Of a stretch of DNA of 64,000 bases, positions 25,397-32,368 are shown in pieces. Both the position numbers and the translations under genes were made by a program. The notes below the pieces were generated by a model. The model ran no database searches and was not told the origin of the DNA. It saw nothing but the letters and a program-made list of their open reading frames with translations. The DNA is from Serinicoccus kebangsaanensis (GTDB lineage: Bacteria; Actinomycetota; Actinomycetes; Actinomycetales; Dermatophilaceae): contig NZ_VSLG01000016.1 in assembly GCF_008919445.1 (NCBI RefSeq), positions 1-64,000 of the forward strand. The letters are read 5' to 3'. How positions within the stretch are numbered: the first letter of the stretch is position 1; each line of letters begins with the position of its first letter.

Positions 25397-26398
25397 TCAG
25401 CGGCCCGCCGGCACCGAGACCTGGCTCATGGCGTCGGCGACGGTGGTGACGAGCTGCGGCAGGCGCGGCCCCCAGCGGGAGGCGATGTCGGCGTTCACCG
25501 TGACGATGTTGCCGTCCTGCACCGCCGAGATCTCGGACCAGCCGGGGCGGTCCGCGACGTCCTCGGCGGTGTAGGACACCTGGTCGGTGATGACGATGAG
25601 CTGCGGGTCGGCCTCGATGATGGCCTCCTCGGTCAGCTGGGGATATCCCGTGCCGTCGGTGTCCGCCTCGTCGGCGATGTTGACCGCGCCGAACTGGCTG
25701 TAGACGTCGCCGATGAAGCTGGTGCTGCTGGCGGAGAAGAAGGTCTCGTCGAGCTCGTGGTAGACCCGCAGCCCGTCCGCCCCGTCGAAGCCGGCGAAGG
25801 CGTCCTCCACCTGCTGGCGCAGGTCGGCGACCGTGTCAGCCGTCTCGTCGACGTGCCCCGTGGCCAGGCCGAGCGCGGCCATGCCGTCCCACCCGGCCTC
25901 GATCGTGGTGGGCGCCTGGTTGTCGATGACCGGGATGTCCAGCTCGGACAGCGAGGCGGTGAGGTCGTTCGTGTCGCCGGAGATGACGACGAGGTCGGGC
26001 TCGTAGCCGGCGATCGCCTCGACGTTGGGCTCGTAGCCGGACAGGTCGGTCGTGGGGGCCTCCTCCGGGAAGGTGGAGAAGGAGTCCACGGCCACCACCT
26101 GATCGCCGGCACCGATCTCGAAGAGGATCTCGGTGGCCGAGGGGGACAGGGAGACGATCGACTGCGGCTGCTCCTCGATGGTCACCTCGCCGCTGGGCGT
26201 GTCGACGGTGACGGGGAAGGACCCCGGGCCGGCCATCTCGTCCTCGGTGGCGGCGGTGTCGTCCTCGCCGCCCTCGGCCTCGTCCGTGCTCTGGGCCGTG
26301 GTGTCGTCGGCCGGCTCGGTGTCACCCTGGCCGCAGGCGGCCAGGGTCAGGCCGAGCGCCAGGGCGCCGACGAGGGGGAACGGGTGACGGATGCTCAT
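25397..26398 (-). CDS. btuF: corrinoid-binding lipoprotein (BtuF-like)
   Basis: 333 aa. The signal peptide ends in a lipobox LTLAACG (Cys about residue 22), followed by an acidic low-complexity linker rich in D, E, T and A, then a two-lobe binding domain with IVSLSPSATEILFEIGAGDQVVAVD and VEAIAGYEPDLVVISG. It delivers the corrinoid to BtuCD. First gene of the operon, behind the riboswitch. SD AGGAG is five bases before the ATG and lies at the edge of a possible sequestering stem. Confidence 0.92.
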   Translation of the reverse strand: MSIRHPFPLVGALALGLTLAACGQGDTEPADDTTAQSTDEAEGGEDDTAATEDEMAGPGSFPVTVDTPSGEVTIEEQPQSIVSLSPSATEILFEIGAGDQVVAVDSFSTFPEEAPTTDLSGYEPNVEAIAGYEPDLVVISGDTNDLTASLSELDIPVIDNQAPTTIEAGWDGMAALGLATGHVDETADTVADLRQQVEDAFAGFDGADGLRVYHELDETFFSASSTSFIGDVYSQFGAVNIADEADTDGTGYPQLTEEAIIEADPQLIVITDQVSYTAEDVADRPGWSEISAVQDGNIVTVNADIASRWGPRLPQLVTTVADAMSQVSVPAGR

Positions 26399-26405
26399 GG
26401 TGTCT

Positions 26406-26441
26406 CCTGTCGATCGAGGAGGTGACTGCTCGAGCGACAGG
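26406..26441 (-). promoter_or_regulatory. putative SD-sequestering hairpin of the cobalamin riboswitch
   Basis: On the minus strand CCTGTCG (26441-26435) can pair with CGACAGG (26412-26406). The second arm runs into AGGAG, the btuF ribosome-binding site, so this could be the expression platform controlling translation. Pairing read by eye. Confidence 0.5.
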
Positions 26442-26489
26442 AGCGGGGGCTCCGCCGTCCGAACCGGCCCTGGGTCCTCGAGGGCGAGT

Positions 26490-26610
26490 GGTCTCGGATC
26501 GCGTCGGGCAGTTCGACCGGACTCGGTCCCTGAGGACAAGGACTCCACCGTTGCGGGACAGTGCCGGGTTCGCACCGGACTTCGTCTGCACGACCGGGTC
26601 AGTCTAGCGC
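26490..26610 (-). promoter_or_regulatory. cobalamin riboswitch
   Basis: Minus-strand sequence contains the conserved core: AAGTCCGGTGCGAACCCGGC, then CTGTCCCGCAACGGTG (the B12-box region) and further on CCGAGTCCGGTC-GAACTGCCCGACGC, matching the J6/3 segment of adenosylcobalamin aptamers. It precedes btuF by about 90 bases and should switch off the whole btuFCD-cob operon when cobalamin is plentiful. Confidence 0.92.
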
Positions 26611-26639
26611 CGGGGCAGAGGTGGCCGGGTGCGGTGTAT

Positions 26640-26700
26640 TCAACTCAATGGTTGACAAAGAGTCCCGTGGCGTGTTTCTCTGTATTCAACCAATCAGTTG
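26640..26700 (+). promoter_or_regulatory. paired ArsR operators and -35 box
   Basis: Two related sites: TGTATTCAACTCAATGGTTG (26635-26654) with dyad TCAAC-N6-GTTGA at 26640-26655, and TGTATTCAACCAATCAGTTG (26681-26700) with dyad CAAC-N6-GTTG at 26687-26700. A consensus TTGACA (26652-26657) overlaps the first. This looks like autoregulation by the ArsR protein starting at 26719. Confidence 0.6.
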
Positions 26701-26718
26701 TGTAGAGGAGGAGGTCTC

Positions 26719-27111
26719 ATGACGATCGTGGCCGCCGTCGCGGAGGACCAGCTGTCGCAGGTCTTCGCCGCCCTCGCGGACCCGGTGCGGCGTGACCTCG
26801 TGGCCCGGCTCGCCGACGGCGACGCCACCGTCACCGAGCTGTCCGCGCCCTACGACATCAGCCTGCAGGCGGTGTCCAAGCACCTCAAGGTGCTCGGTGC
26901 CGCCGGGCTGGTGAGCCGCACCAAGGAGGCGCAGCGCCGCCCCGTCCACCTGGAGGCCGACGTGTTCCAGCTCGCCACCGTCTGGCTCGAGCGCTACCGC
27001 CGCCGCGCCGAGGAGCGCTACGCCCGGCTCGACGACGTCCTCGCCGAGCTCACCGACGCACCACCCACCGACCCAGCACCGCCCACCACCACCGAGAAGG
27101 AGTCATCATGA
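26719..27111 (+). CDS. ArsR-family regulator of the SRPBCC operon
   Basis: 130 aa winged-helix repressor. VFAALADPVRRDLVARLADG, TVTELSAPYDISLQAVSKHLKVL (recognition helix) and AGLVSRTKEAQRRPVHLE are typical of the ArsR group that accompanies AHSA1 proteins. It has no CxC metal site, so it is unlikely to sense metals. GAGGAGGAGG precedes ATG 26719. Its stop overlaps the next start (ATGA). Two operator-like dyads lie just upstream. Confidence 0.9.
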   Translation: MTIVAAVAEDQLSQVFAALADPVRRDLVARLADGDATVTELSAPYDISLQAVSKHLKVLGAAGLVSRTKEAQRRPVHLEADVFQLATVWLERYRRRAEERYARLDDVLAELTDAPPTDPAPPTTTEKESS

Positions 27112-27626
27112 GCACCACCACCCGCAACCAGAAGGCGCTCGACGGCGTCGGCCGCTACCCCACCGAGATCACCGCCGACCCGCACGTGCCCGGCGTCCGG
27201 ATCGAGCGCGTCTTCGACGCCACGCCCGCGCAGCTGGTGCGCGCGCATACCGACCCCGACCTCGTCGTCCGCTGGCTGGGCCCGCGCGACCTGACGATGG
27301 AGATCGACACCTGGGACGCCCGGACCGGCGGCGAGTACCGCTACCTGCACCGCCGCGGCGACGAGGAGTACGGCTTCCACGGCTGCTTCCACGAGGTCGG
27401 GCCGAACCGCATCGTCCAGACGTTCACCTTCGAGGGCTACCCCGAGGGCGTCAGCCTCGAGTGGCTCAACCTCACCGACCTCGGGGACGGCCGCACCAAG
27501 CTCGAGGTGCTCTCCATCGTGGAGAGCTTCGAGGCGCGGGACATGATGCTCGCCTCCGGCATGGAGACGGGCGTCGTCCAGGGCTACGAGCAGATCGAGG
27601 AGCTCATCCTGGCGGGAGACCTGTGA
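27108..27626 (+). CDS. SRPBCC (AHSA1-like) protein
   Basis: 172 aa helix-grip protein: IERVFDATPAQLVRAHTDPDLVVRWLGP, TGGEYRYLHR, RIVQTFTFEGYP and a C-terminal helix MMLASGMETGVVQGYEQIEEL. Such proteins bind small hydrophobic ligands; the ArsR-SRPBCC pair is common in actinobacteria but its ligand is unknown. Overlaps arsR by four bases and the glyoxalase-like gene by one. Confidence 0.9.
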   Translation: MSTTTRNQKALDGVGRYPTEITADPHVPGVRIERVFDATPAQLVRAHTDPDLVVRWLGPRDLTMEIDTWDARTGGEYRYLHRRGDEEYGFHGCFHEVGPNRIVQTFTFEGYPEGVSLEWLNLTDLGDGRTKLEVLSIVESFEARDMMLASGMETGVVQGYEQIEELILAGDL

Positions 27627-28033
27627 TGAAGTACCGCCTCGAGGTGTTCGTCCTCCCCGTCTCCGACGTCGACCGGGCCAAGGAGTTCTACGCCCGCTGC
27701 GGGTTCCACTGCGACGTGGACCACGACGGCGGCGAGCACTTCCGCGTCGTCCAGTTCACCCCGCCCGGCTCGGCCTGCTCGATCACCTTCGGGATCGGTA
27801 TGCCGAGCAGGGCCGAACCGGGGCAGTACTCGGGGATCCACCTGGTCGTCAACGACGTCGAGGCTGCTGTCGCCGAGCTGCGGGAGAGGGGGATCGACGT
27901 GAGCGACCCCTATCACTTCGGCGAGACCGGGCAGGGGCCTGGCGTCCACCCGGAGCGGATCGACTTCGGCAGCTACGCCAGCTTCGACGACCCCGACGGC
28001 AACAGCTGGCTGCTGGTCACCGGTCGGGAGTGA
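27626..28033 (+). CDS. glyoxalase/VOC superfamily protein
   Basis: 135 aa, one vicinal-oxygen-chelate unit: LEVFVLPVSDVDRAKEFYAR, YSGIHLVVNDVEAAVAELRERGI, SFDDPDGNSWLLV. Function unknown; might be dioxygenase-like, resistance-like or a binding protein. Third gene of the ArsR operon (TGATG overlap). Its last 17 bases overlap the convergent aminotransferase-like gene. Confidence 0.88.
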   Translation: MKYRLEVFVLPVSDVDRAKEFYARCGFHCDVDHDGGEHFRVVQFTPPGSACSITFGIGMPSRAEPGQYSGIHLVVNDVEAAVAELRERGIDVSDPYHFGETGQGPGVHPERIDFGSYASFDDPDGNSWLLVTGRE

Positions 28034-28928
28034 CGCGCAGCGCCGCCTCCAGCCGGGCCAGCCCGCGCTCGTCGGTCACGGCGACGCGGGCGGTGCCGGG
28101 CATACCGAAGCTGGCGCAGTCGCGCACCAGGACACCCTGGGGCGCGAGCCGCTCCCGCAGCCCGGCCCGGTGCACGAGCACCCAGGAGGAGTCCGTGTCC
28201 TCGACCTCAAGCCCGTGGCCGCGCAGCAGCGTGGTCAGCTCCGAGCGCAGCTCGCGTATGCCCCGCGCCCAGCCCTGCAGGTCGGCCGCGGCGAGCAGGT
28301 CGGGCAGGGCGGCGAGCGCCAGGCTGCTCACCGGCCAGTGCGGCTGCCGGGCGTCCAGCCGGGCGACGAGGTCGGGGTCGGCCAGCACGTAGCCCAGCCG
28401 CAGCCCGGGGCAGGCGAAGGTCTTGGTGAGCGAGCCGACGGTGATCTGGCCGCGTCCGGCGGTCCACCGGCCGGTGGCGAGGGGGTAGAACGCCTCGTCC
28501 CAGACGTCCGCCCGCTCCGAGGGTGCGGCCAGTCGTCCGGTCGGGTTGTGCGGGTCCGACCGCCAGCGCGGGCCGTCGGGAGAGCGTGGGTGCAGCCCGA
28601 ACTCCGGCTCGTCGCGGACCCCGCCGCCGAGCTCGGCGGCGACGAGGGCGATCGCCTCGCTGCCGCCGTTGGTCAGCAGGACGTGTGAAAGATCCACCCC
28701 GAGCGCCGACGCCAGCTCCCGCGTGGCCGCGGTGCGGTCCGGGTAGCGGTGCAGCTCGCCGAGGTGCCGCTCCACGACCCGCTCGACGGGCGGGGCCAGC
28801 GGGTTCATCGTCTGGCTCAGGTCGAGCAGGTCCTCCGGGGCCAGGCCCAGCGCCCGCGCCACCGCCGCACCGTCCCCGCCGTGCGCCCCCGCCGGCGGGA
28901 CCGCGCCGAGGGCAGGTGACGTGCTCAC
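28017..28928 (-). CDS. cobC: threonine-phosphate decarboxylase-like aminotransferase
   Basis: 303 aa PLP enzyme of fold type I. The PLP lysine is in GSLTKTFACPGLRLGY; LLTNGGSEAIALVA, SDPHNPTGRL and LDLSQTMNPLAPP are typical of the CobC/CobD group that makes aminopropanol phosphate for the nucleotide loop. Its proximity to the cobalamin operon supports this over histidinol-phosphate aminotransferase. GTG 28928 is chosen because TAGGCT precedes it by seven bases (leaderless). The protein is somewhat short for the family. Not under the riboswitch. Confidence 0.82.
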   Translation of the reverse strand: MSTSPALGAVPPAGAHGGDGAAVARALGLAPEDLLDLSQTMNPLAPPVERVVERHLGELHRYPDRTAATRELASALGVDLSHVLLTNGGSEAIALVAAELGGGVRDEPEFGLHPRSPDGPRWRSDPHNPTGRLAAPSERADVWDEAFYPLATGRWTAGRGQITVGSLTKTFACPGLRLGYVLADPDLVARLDARQPHWPVSSLALAALPDLLAAADLQGWARGIRELRSELTTLLRGHGLEVEDTDSSWVLVHRAGLRERLAPQGVLVRDCASFGMPGTARVAVTDERGLARLEAALRVTPDR

Positions 28929-29006
28929 CCGGGGCAGCCTATGCCTCGCTGGGGCCTGCGACACACCGCCCAGAGGCAGAATTCCGCGACGCGCCGGGGT
29001 CTGGAG

Positions 29007-29037
29007 TTGGCAAAACGCGAGGTTCTCTGCCTACGGT
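29007..29037 (+). promoter_or_regulatory. candidate hup promoter
   Basis: TTGGCA (29007-29012) and TACGGT (29032-29037), 19 bases apart, precede a short leader with AGGAAAGG before ATG 29074. Confidence 0.45.
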
Positions 29038-29073
29038 GTGGCCGACTCATTGGCTCTAGGAAAGGCTGTCAGC

Positions 29074-29346
29074 ATGAGCAAGAAGGTCATCGTCGAGGCT
29101 GTCGCCCGCGAGGCGGGCATGACCCAGGCGGCTGCCGACAAGGTCGTCAGCTCGGTTCTCGAGGCCATCTCGGCCGAGCTCGCCAAGGGCGAGAAGGTCT
29201 CCCTCCCCGGCTTCGGCACCTTCGAGGTCCGCGAGCGGGCTGCCCGCACCGGCCGCAACCCGCAGACCGGCGCGGAGATCCAGATCGCCGCGAGCAAGGC
29301 CCCGGCCTTCAAGGCCGGCTCCAAGCTCAAGGAGCGCGTCTCCTGA
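29074..29346 (+). CDS. hup: HU-type nucleoid protein
   Basis: 90 aa, the short HU form without the lysine-rich tail of mycobacterial HupB. MSKKVIVEAVAREAGMTQAA, VSLPGFGTFEVRERAARTGRNPQTG (the DNA-intercalating arm with Pro) and KAPAFKAGSKLKE are diagnostic. It compacts and bends DNA. ATG 29074 has AGGAAAGG upstream. A strong terminator follows at 29371. Confidence 0.97.
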   Translation: MSKKVIVEAVAREAGMTQAAADKVVSSVLEAISAELAKGEKVSLPGFGTFEVRERAARTGRNPQTGAEIQIAASKAPAFKAGSKLKERVS

Positions 29347-29370
29347 GCTGACGCTCGAGACACACCTCCA

Positions 29371-29408
29371 CGACGCCCGGTCGGCCCAGCAGGGTCGCCC
29401 GGGCGTCG
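29371..29408 (+). terminator. terminator of hup
   Basis: Perfect 10-bp stem CGACGCCCGG/CCGGGCGTCG with an 18-base loop, 25 bases after the stop. Confidence 0.75.
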
Positions 29409-29440
29409 TGCGTCTGGTGACACGCAGGTGCTGAGCATGG

Positions 29441-29506
29441 TGGTGCAGGAACGGTGCGTCACATCCGTTGCCCTGACGACGGATGTGCCGCACCGTTCCT
29501 GCACCA
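29441..29506. repeat. 66-bp near-perfect palindrome between hup and the SGNH gene
   Basis: Arms 29441-29468 and 29479-29506 pair over 28 bp with one mismatch, around a 10-base centre. The left arm begins TGGTGCAGGAACGGTGCG. No protein is encoded. Too long and too exact for a simple terminator, and a separate hup terminator precedes it. Confidence 0.85.
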
Positions 29507-29576
29507 GGGTCCGTGGGTCGACGGGGGGCGGCGGGCCAGTTCCGATTGACGCGGCGTCACTTCTTATCCTGCGGGT

Positions 29577-30410
29577 ATGCCCACACGTCCAGATGCCCCG
29601 CAGCCGCGCGTCTGGGAGCGTTTCGTGGCCCTGGGGGACTCGTTCACCGAGGGCCTCGTGGACGCGGACCCCGTCGCGGAGGACGACTACGTCGGCTGGG
29701 CCGACCGGGTCGCCGCAGCGCTGGCTGCCCGCAACGCCGAGATCGGCGCGCCGTTCGGCTATGCCAACCTGGCCATCCGGGGCCGGTTGATCGATGCCGT
29801 GATCGGGGAGCAGCTGGAGCCCGCGCTGGCGCTGCGCCCCGACCTGGTGAGCATCTCGGCCGGCGGCAACGACGTGCTGCGGCCCCGGGTGTCAATGCCG
29901 GCGGTCATGGATCGGCTCGAGCAGGCCACCCTCCGGGTCCGGGAGACGGGCGCCGACGTCCTGCTCGTGACCGCCCCGGACGTGTCCTGGGCACCGCTGG
30001 TCAACCGGGTGCACCCCCGCATGGTCGAGTACACCGCCAACCTCTGGGGCGTGGGCCAGCGCACCGGCGCCTTCGTCGTCGACATCTTCACCCTGCACGC
30101 CCTCAACGACGCACGGATGTGGGGACCGGACCGGATCCACTTCAGCAGCCAGGGGCATACCCGCATCGCGGCGCAGGCGCTGTGGACCCTCGGTCTGGAG
30201 CAGGACGAGGACTGGACCACCCCGCTGGAGGCGGCGCCCCCGCTGGGCCGGATCGAGTCGCTCCAGGCGGACCGCGAGTGGGTGGCCTCCCACCTGCGCC
30301 CCTGGATCCGGCGGCGCATCCGCGGCGAGAGCTCCGGTGACGACCGGGTGCCGAAGCGCCCGCAGGTCACCCCCGTCACGCCGATGGACGACCCGCCGGC
30401 GACACCCTGA
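29577..30410 (+). CDS. SGNH/GDSL hydrolase
   Basis: 277 aa cytoplasmic esterase/lipase-like protein. Block I FVALGDSFTEGL (Ser nucleophile), block II Gly in NLAIRGR, block III SAGGNDVLRP, block V WGPDRIHFSSQGHTR with the Asp-His pair. The last 80 residues are an Arg-rich, then Pro-rich extension. ATG 29577 is preceded by TATCCT at six bases, indicating leaderless expression. The 3' end overlaps the convergent CDF gene by 35 bases. Confidence 0.9.
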   Translation: MPTRPDAPQPRVWERFVALGDSFTEGLVDADPVAEDDYVGWADRVAAALAARNAEIGAPFGYANLAIRGRLIDAVIGEQLEPALALRPDLVSISAGGNDVLRPRVSMPAVMDRLEQATLRVRETGADVLLVTAPDVSWAPLVNRVHPRMVEYTANLWGVGQRTGAFVVDIFTLHALNDARMWGPDRIHFSSQGHTRIAAQALWTLGLEQDEDWTTPLEAAPPLGRIESLQADREWVASHLRPWIRRRIRGESSGDDRVPKRPQVTPVTPMDDPPATP

Positions 30411-31353
30411 CCGTCGCCTCACCGAGGTGGACGACCGTGTCGGGCAGTCGTCGGCGGACCTCGTCGCAGATCTCGTGCGCCACACCGACGGAGAGGTCGG
30501 GGTCCACGGTGACCTCCACCTCCGCCTGGAGGGTGTGCCCGCTCCATCGCGCGCGGGCGCTCGCGACACCGTGCACCCCCGGCACTTGTGAGGCGGTGGC
30601 AGTCAGGGACGGGACCACGCTGGCGTCGACCCCGTCCATGAGGCGGCTGATCACCGAGCGCAGCGACAGCACGAGGATCCACAGGATCACCACGCCGATG
30701 AGCAGGCCGATGATGGCGTCGAGCTGGGGGAATCCGAACCATGCTGCGACAGCGCCGACAACTACGGCGAGCGAGGTCAGGCCGTCGGCCCTGGCGTGGT
30801 TGCCCTCGGCCACCAGGGCCGCCGAGCCGATGCGCCGACCGGCACGGATCCGGTAGACGGCCACCAGCTCGTTACCCAAGAAACCGACCAGCCCGGCGGC
30901 GAACACCCACCCGAGGTGGGTGAGCTGCCGATCGCTGGTGAGGGCTCGGACCGACTCCCAGATGATCAGTCCCGCGGAGAGGGCGATGACGGCCGCGATG
31001 AGCAGCCCCACGACGTCCTCGGCCCGGCGGAAGCCGTAGCTGTAGCGCGCGGTGGGCGCCTTGGCGCCCAGCTTGAAGGCGATGATGAGCGGAATGGTCG
31101 TGGCCAGGTGGCCCAGGTTGTGGACCGTATCCGCGAGCAGTGCGACTGATCCCGAGAGCCACACGATGGCGACTTGTCCCAGAGCCGTGAGACCCATGAC
31201 GGCAAGGCTGATCCAGGCCGCACGAATCCCCAGTGCGCGAGCGTCCTCGCCGACCACCACGTGATCGACGTGGTCGTGGGAGTGCGGCACGAGGACGTGC
31301 CGTAGTCGGGACCAGACGGAAGGGTGGTCGTGCGGGTGGTGCGGCTCGATCAT
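30376..31353 (-). CDS. cation diffusion facilitator (zinc/cadmium-type efflux)
   Basis: 325 aa, six membrane helices plus a cytoplasmic domain. HPHDHPS and HSHDHVDH at the N-terminus are His-rich metal ligands. The transmembrane metal sites are ADTVHNLGH (HxxxD-type, TM2) and HARADGLTS (TM5). ATG 31353 follows TACAAT by six bases, so the mRNA is probably leaderless. Divergent from an ArsR gene, which likely represses it in the absence of metal. Confidence 0.92.
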   Translation of the reverse strand: MIEPHHPHDHPSVWSRLRHVLVPHSHDHVDHVVVGEDARALGIRAAWISLAVMGLTALGQVAIVWLSGSVALLADTVHNLGHLATTIPLIIAFKLGAKAPTARYSYGFRRAEDVVGLLIAAVIALSAGLIIWESVRALTSDRQLTHLGWVFAAGLVGFLGNELVAVYRIRAGRRIGSAALVAEGNHARADGLTSLAVVVGAVAAWFGFPQLDAIIGLLIGVVILWILVLSLRSVISRLMDGVDASVVPSLTATASQVPGVHGVASARARWSGHTLQAEVEVTVDPDLSVGVAHEICDEVRRRLPDTVVHLGEATVRVSPAGRPSA

Positions 31354-31405
31354 CTGCGCATTGTATGCATACCTGCGCGGATATGAAGATATGTAGACTG
31401 CCGCA
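31354..31405. promoter_or_regulatory. divergent promoter/operator of the CDF-ArsR pair
   Basis: 52 bp holding TACAAT (minus strand, -10 for the CDF gene), TATGTA (31390-31395, -10 for arsR), the perfect 10-bp palindrome GTATGCATAC (31363-31372) and GATATGAAGATATG with an ATAT-N4-ATAT dyad (31380-31393). Both start codons sit at leaderless distance from their -10 boxes. Confidence 0.6.
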
Positions 31406-31753
31406 GTGCCAGAGCGACAGGTCCCCCAGGACGACCACGCCCACCAGGCGGCGCAGACCTTCCGTCTGCTCACGGACCCGACGAGGATCAAGCTGCTCTG
31501 GGTTCTGTCGCAGGGTGAGTGCAGTGTGGGTGACCTGGCGAACCTGGTGGGGGCCGGGGCGACGGTCGTGAGTCAGCACCTTGCCAAGCTTCGACTGGCT
31601 GGCCTGGTGAGCACGCGCCGGGAGGGGACCTTCGTGTTCTACTCGGGCACCAGCCACCACGTGCGCGATCTCCTCGCAGAGAGCCTGGCCGAGGCTGAGC
31701 ACGCCACGGGCACCCGACGCCCAGGGGGTCACCGTTATGCCCCGCGGGACTGA
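31406..31753 (+). CDS. ArsR/SmtB-family metal-sensing repressor
   Basis: 115 aa winged helix: TFRLLTDPTRIKLLWVLSQGECSVGDLANLVGAGATVVSQHLAKL, then VSTRREGTFVFYSG. The Cys in GECSV and the C-terminal SHHVRDLL, with HAHQ near the N-terminus, are potential metal ligands of an alpha5-type site. GTG 31406 is ten bases after TATGTA (leaderless). It faces the CDF efflux gene, a classic sensor-pump pair, probably for zinc or another divalent ion. Confidence 0.9.
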   Translation: MPERQVPQDDHAHQAAQTFRLLTDPTRIKLLWVLSQGECSVGDLANLVGAGATVVSQHLAKLRLAGLVSTRREGTFVFYSGTSHHVRDLLAESLAEAEHATGTRRPGGHRYAPRD

Positions 31754-31804
31754 GCGTCCGGCGGCACAGCGGCGGGGCGGGGGCACCACCGAGCGCCGGT
31801 CCCG

Positions 31805-32263
31805 TCATAGCTCACGGGTGAGCACGACCTCCTCGGTGACATAGCCCAGCTGCGCGTAGAGGGCTCGCGCGCGTTCGTTGTGCTGACCGGTCTCCAGCGT
31901 CACGCGGGTGTGCCCGTGCTCGCGGGCCCAGTCCTCCGCCCGGGCGACGAGCCGTCGGCCTATCCCGGCACCGGTGTGCGTCTCCGCGACGACGAGCTCA
32001 CTGATGTAGGCGTCCACCTCGCCGGACCAGTGGGTTCGCGTTCCCGCGTGCACGAAGCCGACGACCCTGTCCTGCTCCCGGGCGACCCAGACGGGGGCCG
32101 AGCCGGGTTCCGCGCCGGCCAGCGCCTCGCGGACCCACTCGCGGACCGTGCGTGCCACCGCGTCCGCGTCTCTCCACGGCGCGGTGCCCTCGGTAAGGCG
32201 ATCGGCCAGGGCCAGCACCGCGGCGTGATCACCAGCCGCACAGTCGGAGATGATGATGTCCAT
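31805..32263 (-). CDS. GNAT-family acetyltransferase
   Basis: 152 aa, a minimal GNAT domain: VWVAREQDRVVGFVHAG, ISELVVAETHTGAGIGRRLVARAEDWAREHGHTRVTLETG (acetyl-CoA motif) and ERARALYAQLGYVTEEV. Substrate unknown. Short intergenic regions on both sides; probably a single gene. Confidence 0.88.
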   Translation of the reverse strand: MDIIISDCAAGDHAAVLALADRLTEGTAPWRDADAVARTVREWVREALAGAEPGSAPVWVAREQDRVVGFVHAGTRTHWSGEVDAYISELVVAETHTGAGIGRRLVARAEDWAREHGHTRVTLETGQHNERARALYAQLGYVTEEVVLTREL

Positions 32264-32368
32264 GGCAGCAGGCTCTCACCTGGGGACTGCCATAAAAAAG
32301 GCCCTCTGACCTGCGGAATCGACGTGCGGGCGACCAGACCCGTCCGCGACCCAGGGCGTCTGCCGGCC

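Noticed and set aside
29441-29506. Terminator of hup
   Set aside because: A 10-bp-stem terminator closer to the stop (29371-29408) already fits. The 28-bp arms are far longer than terminator stems.
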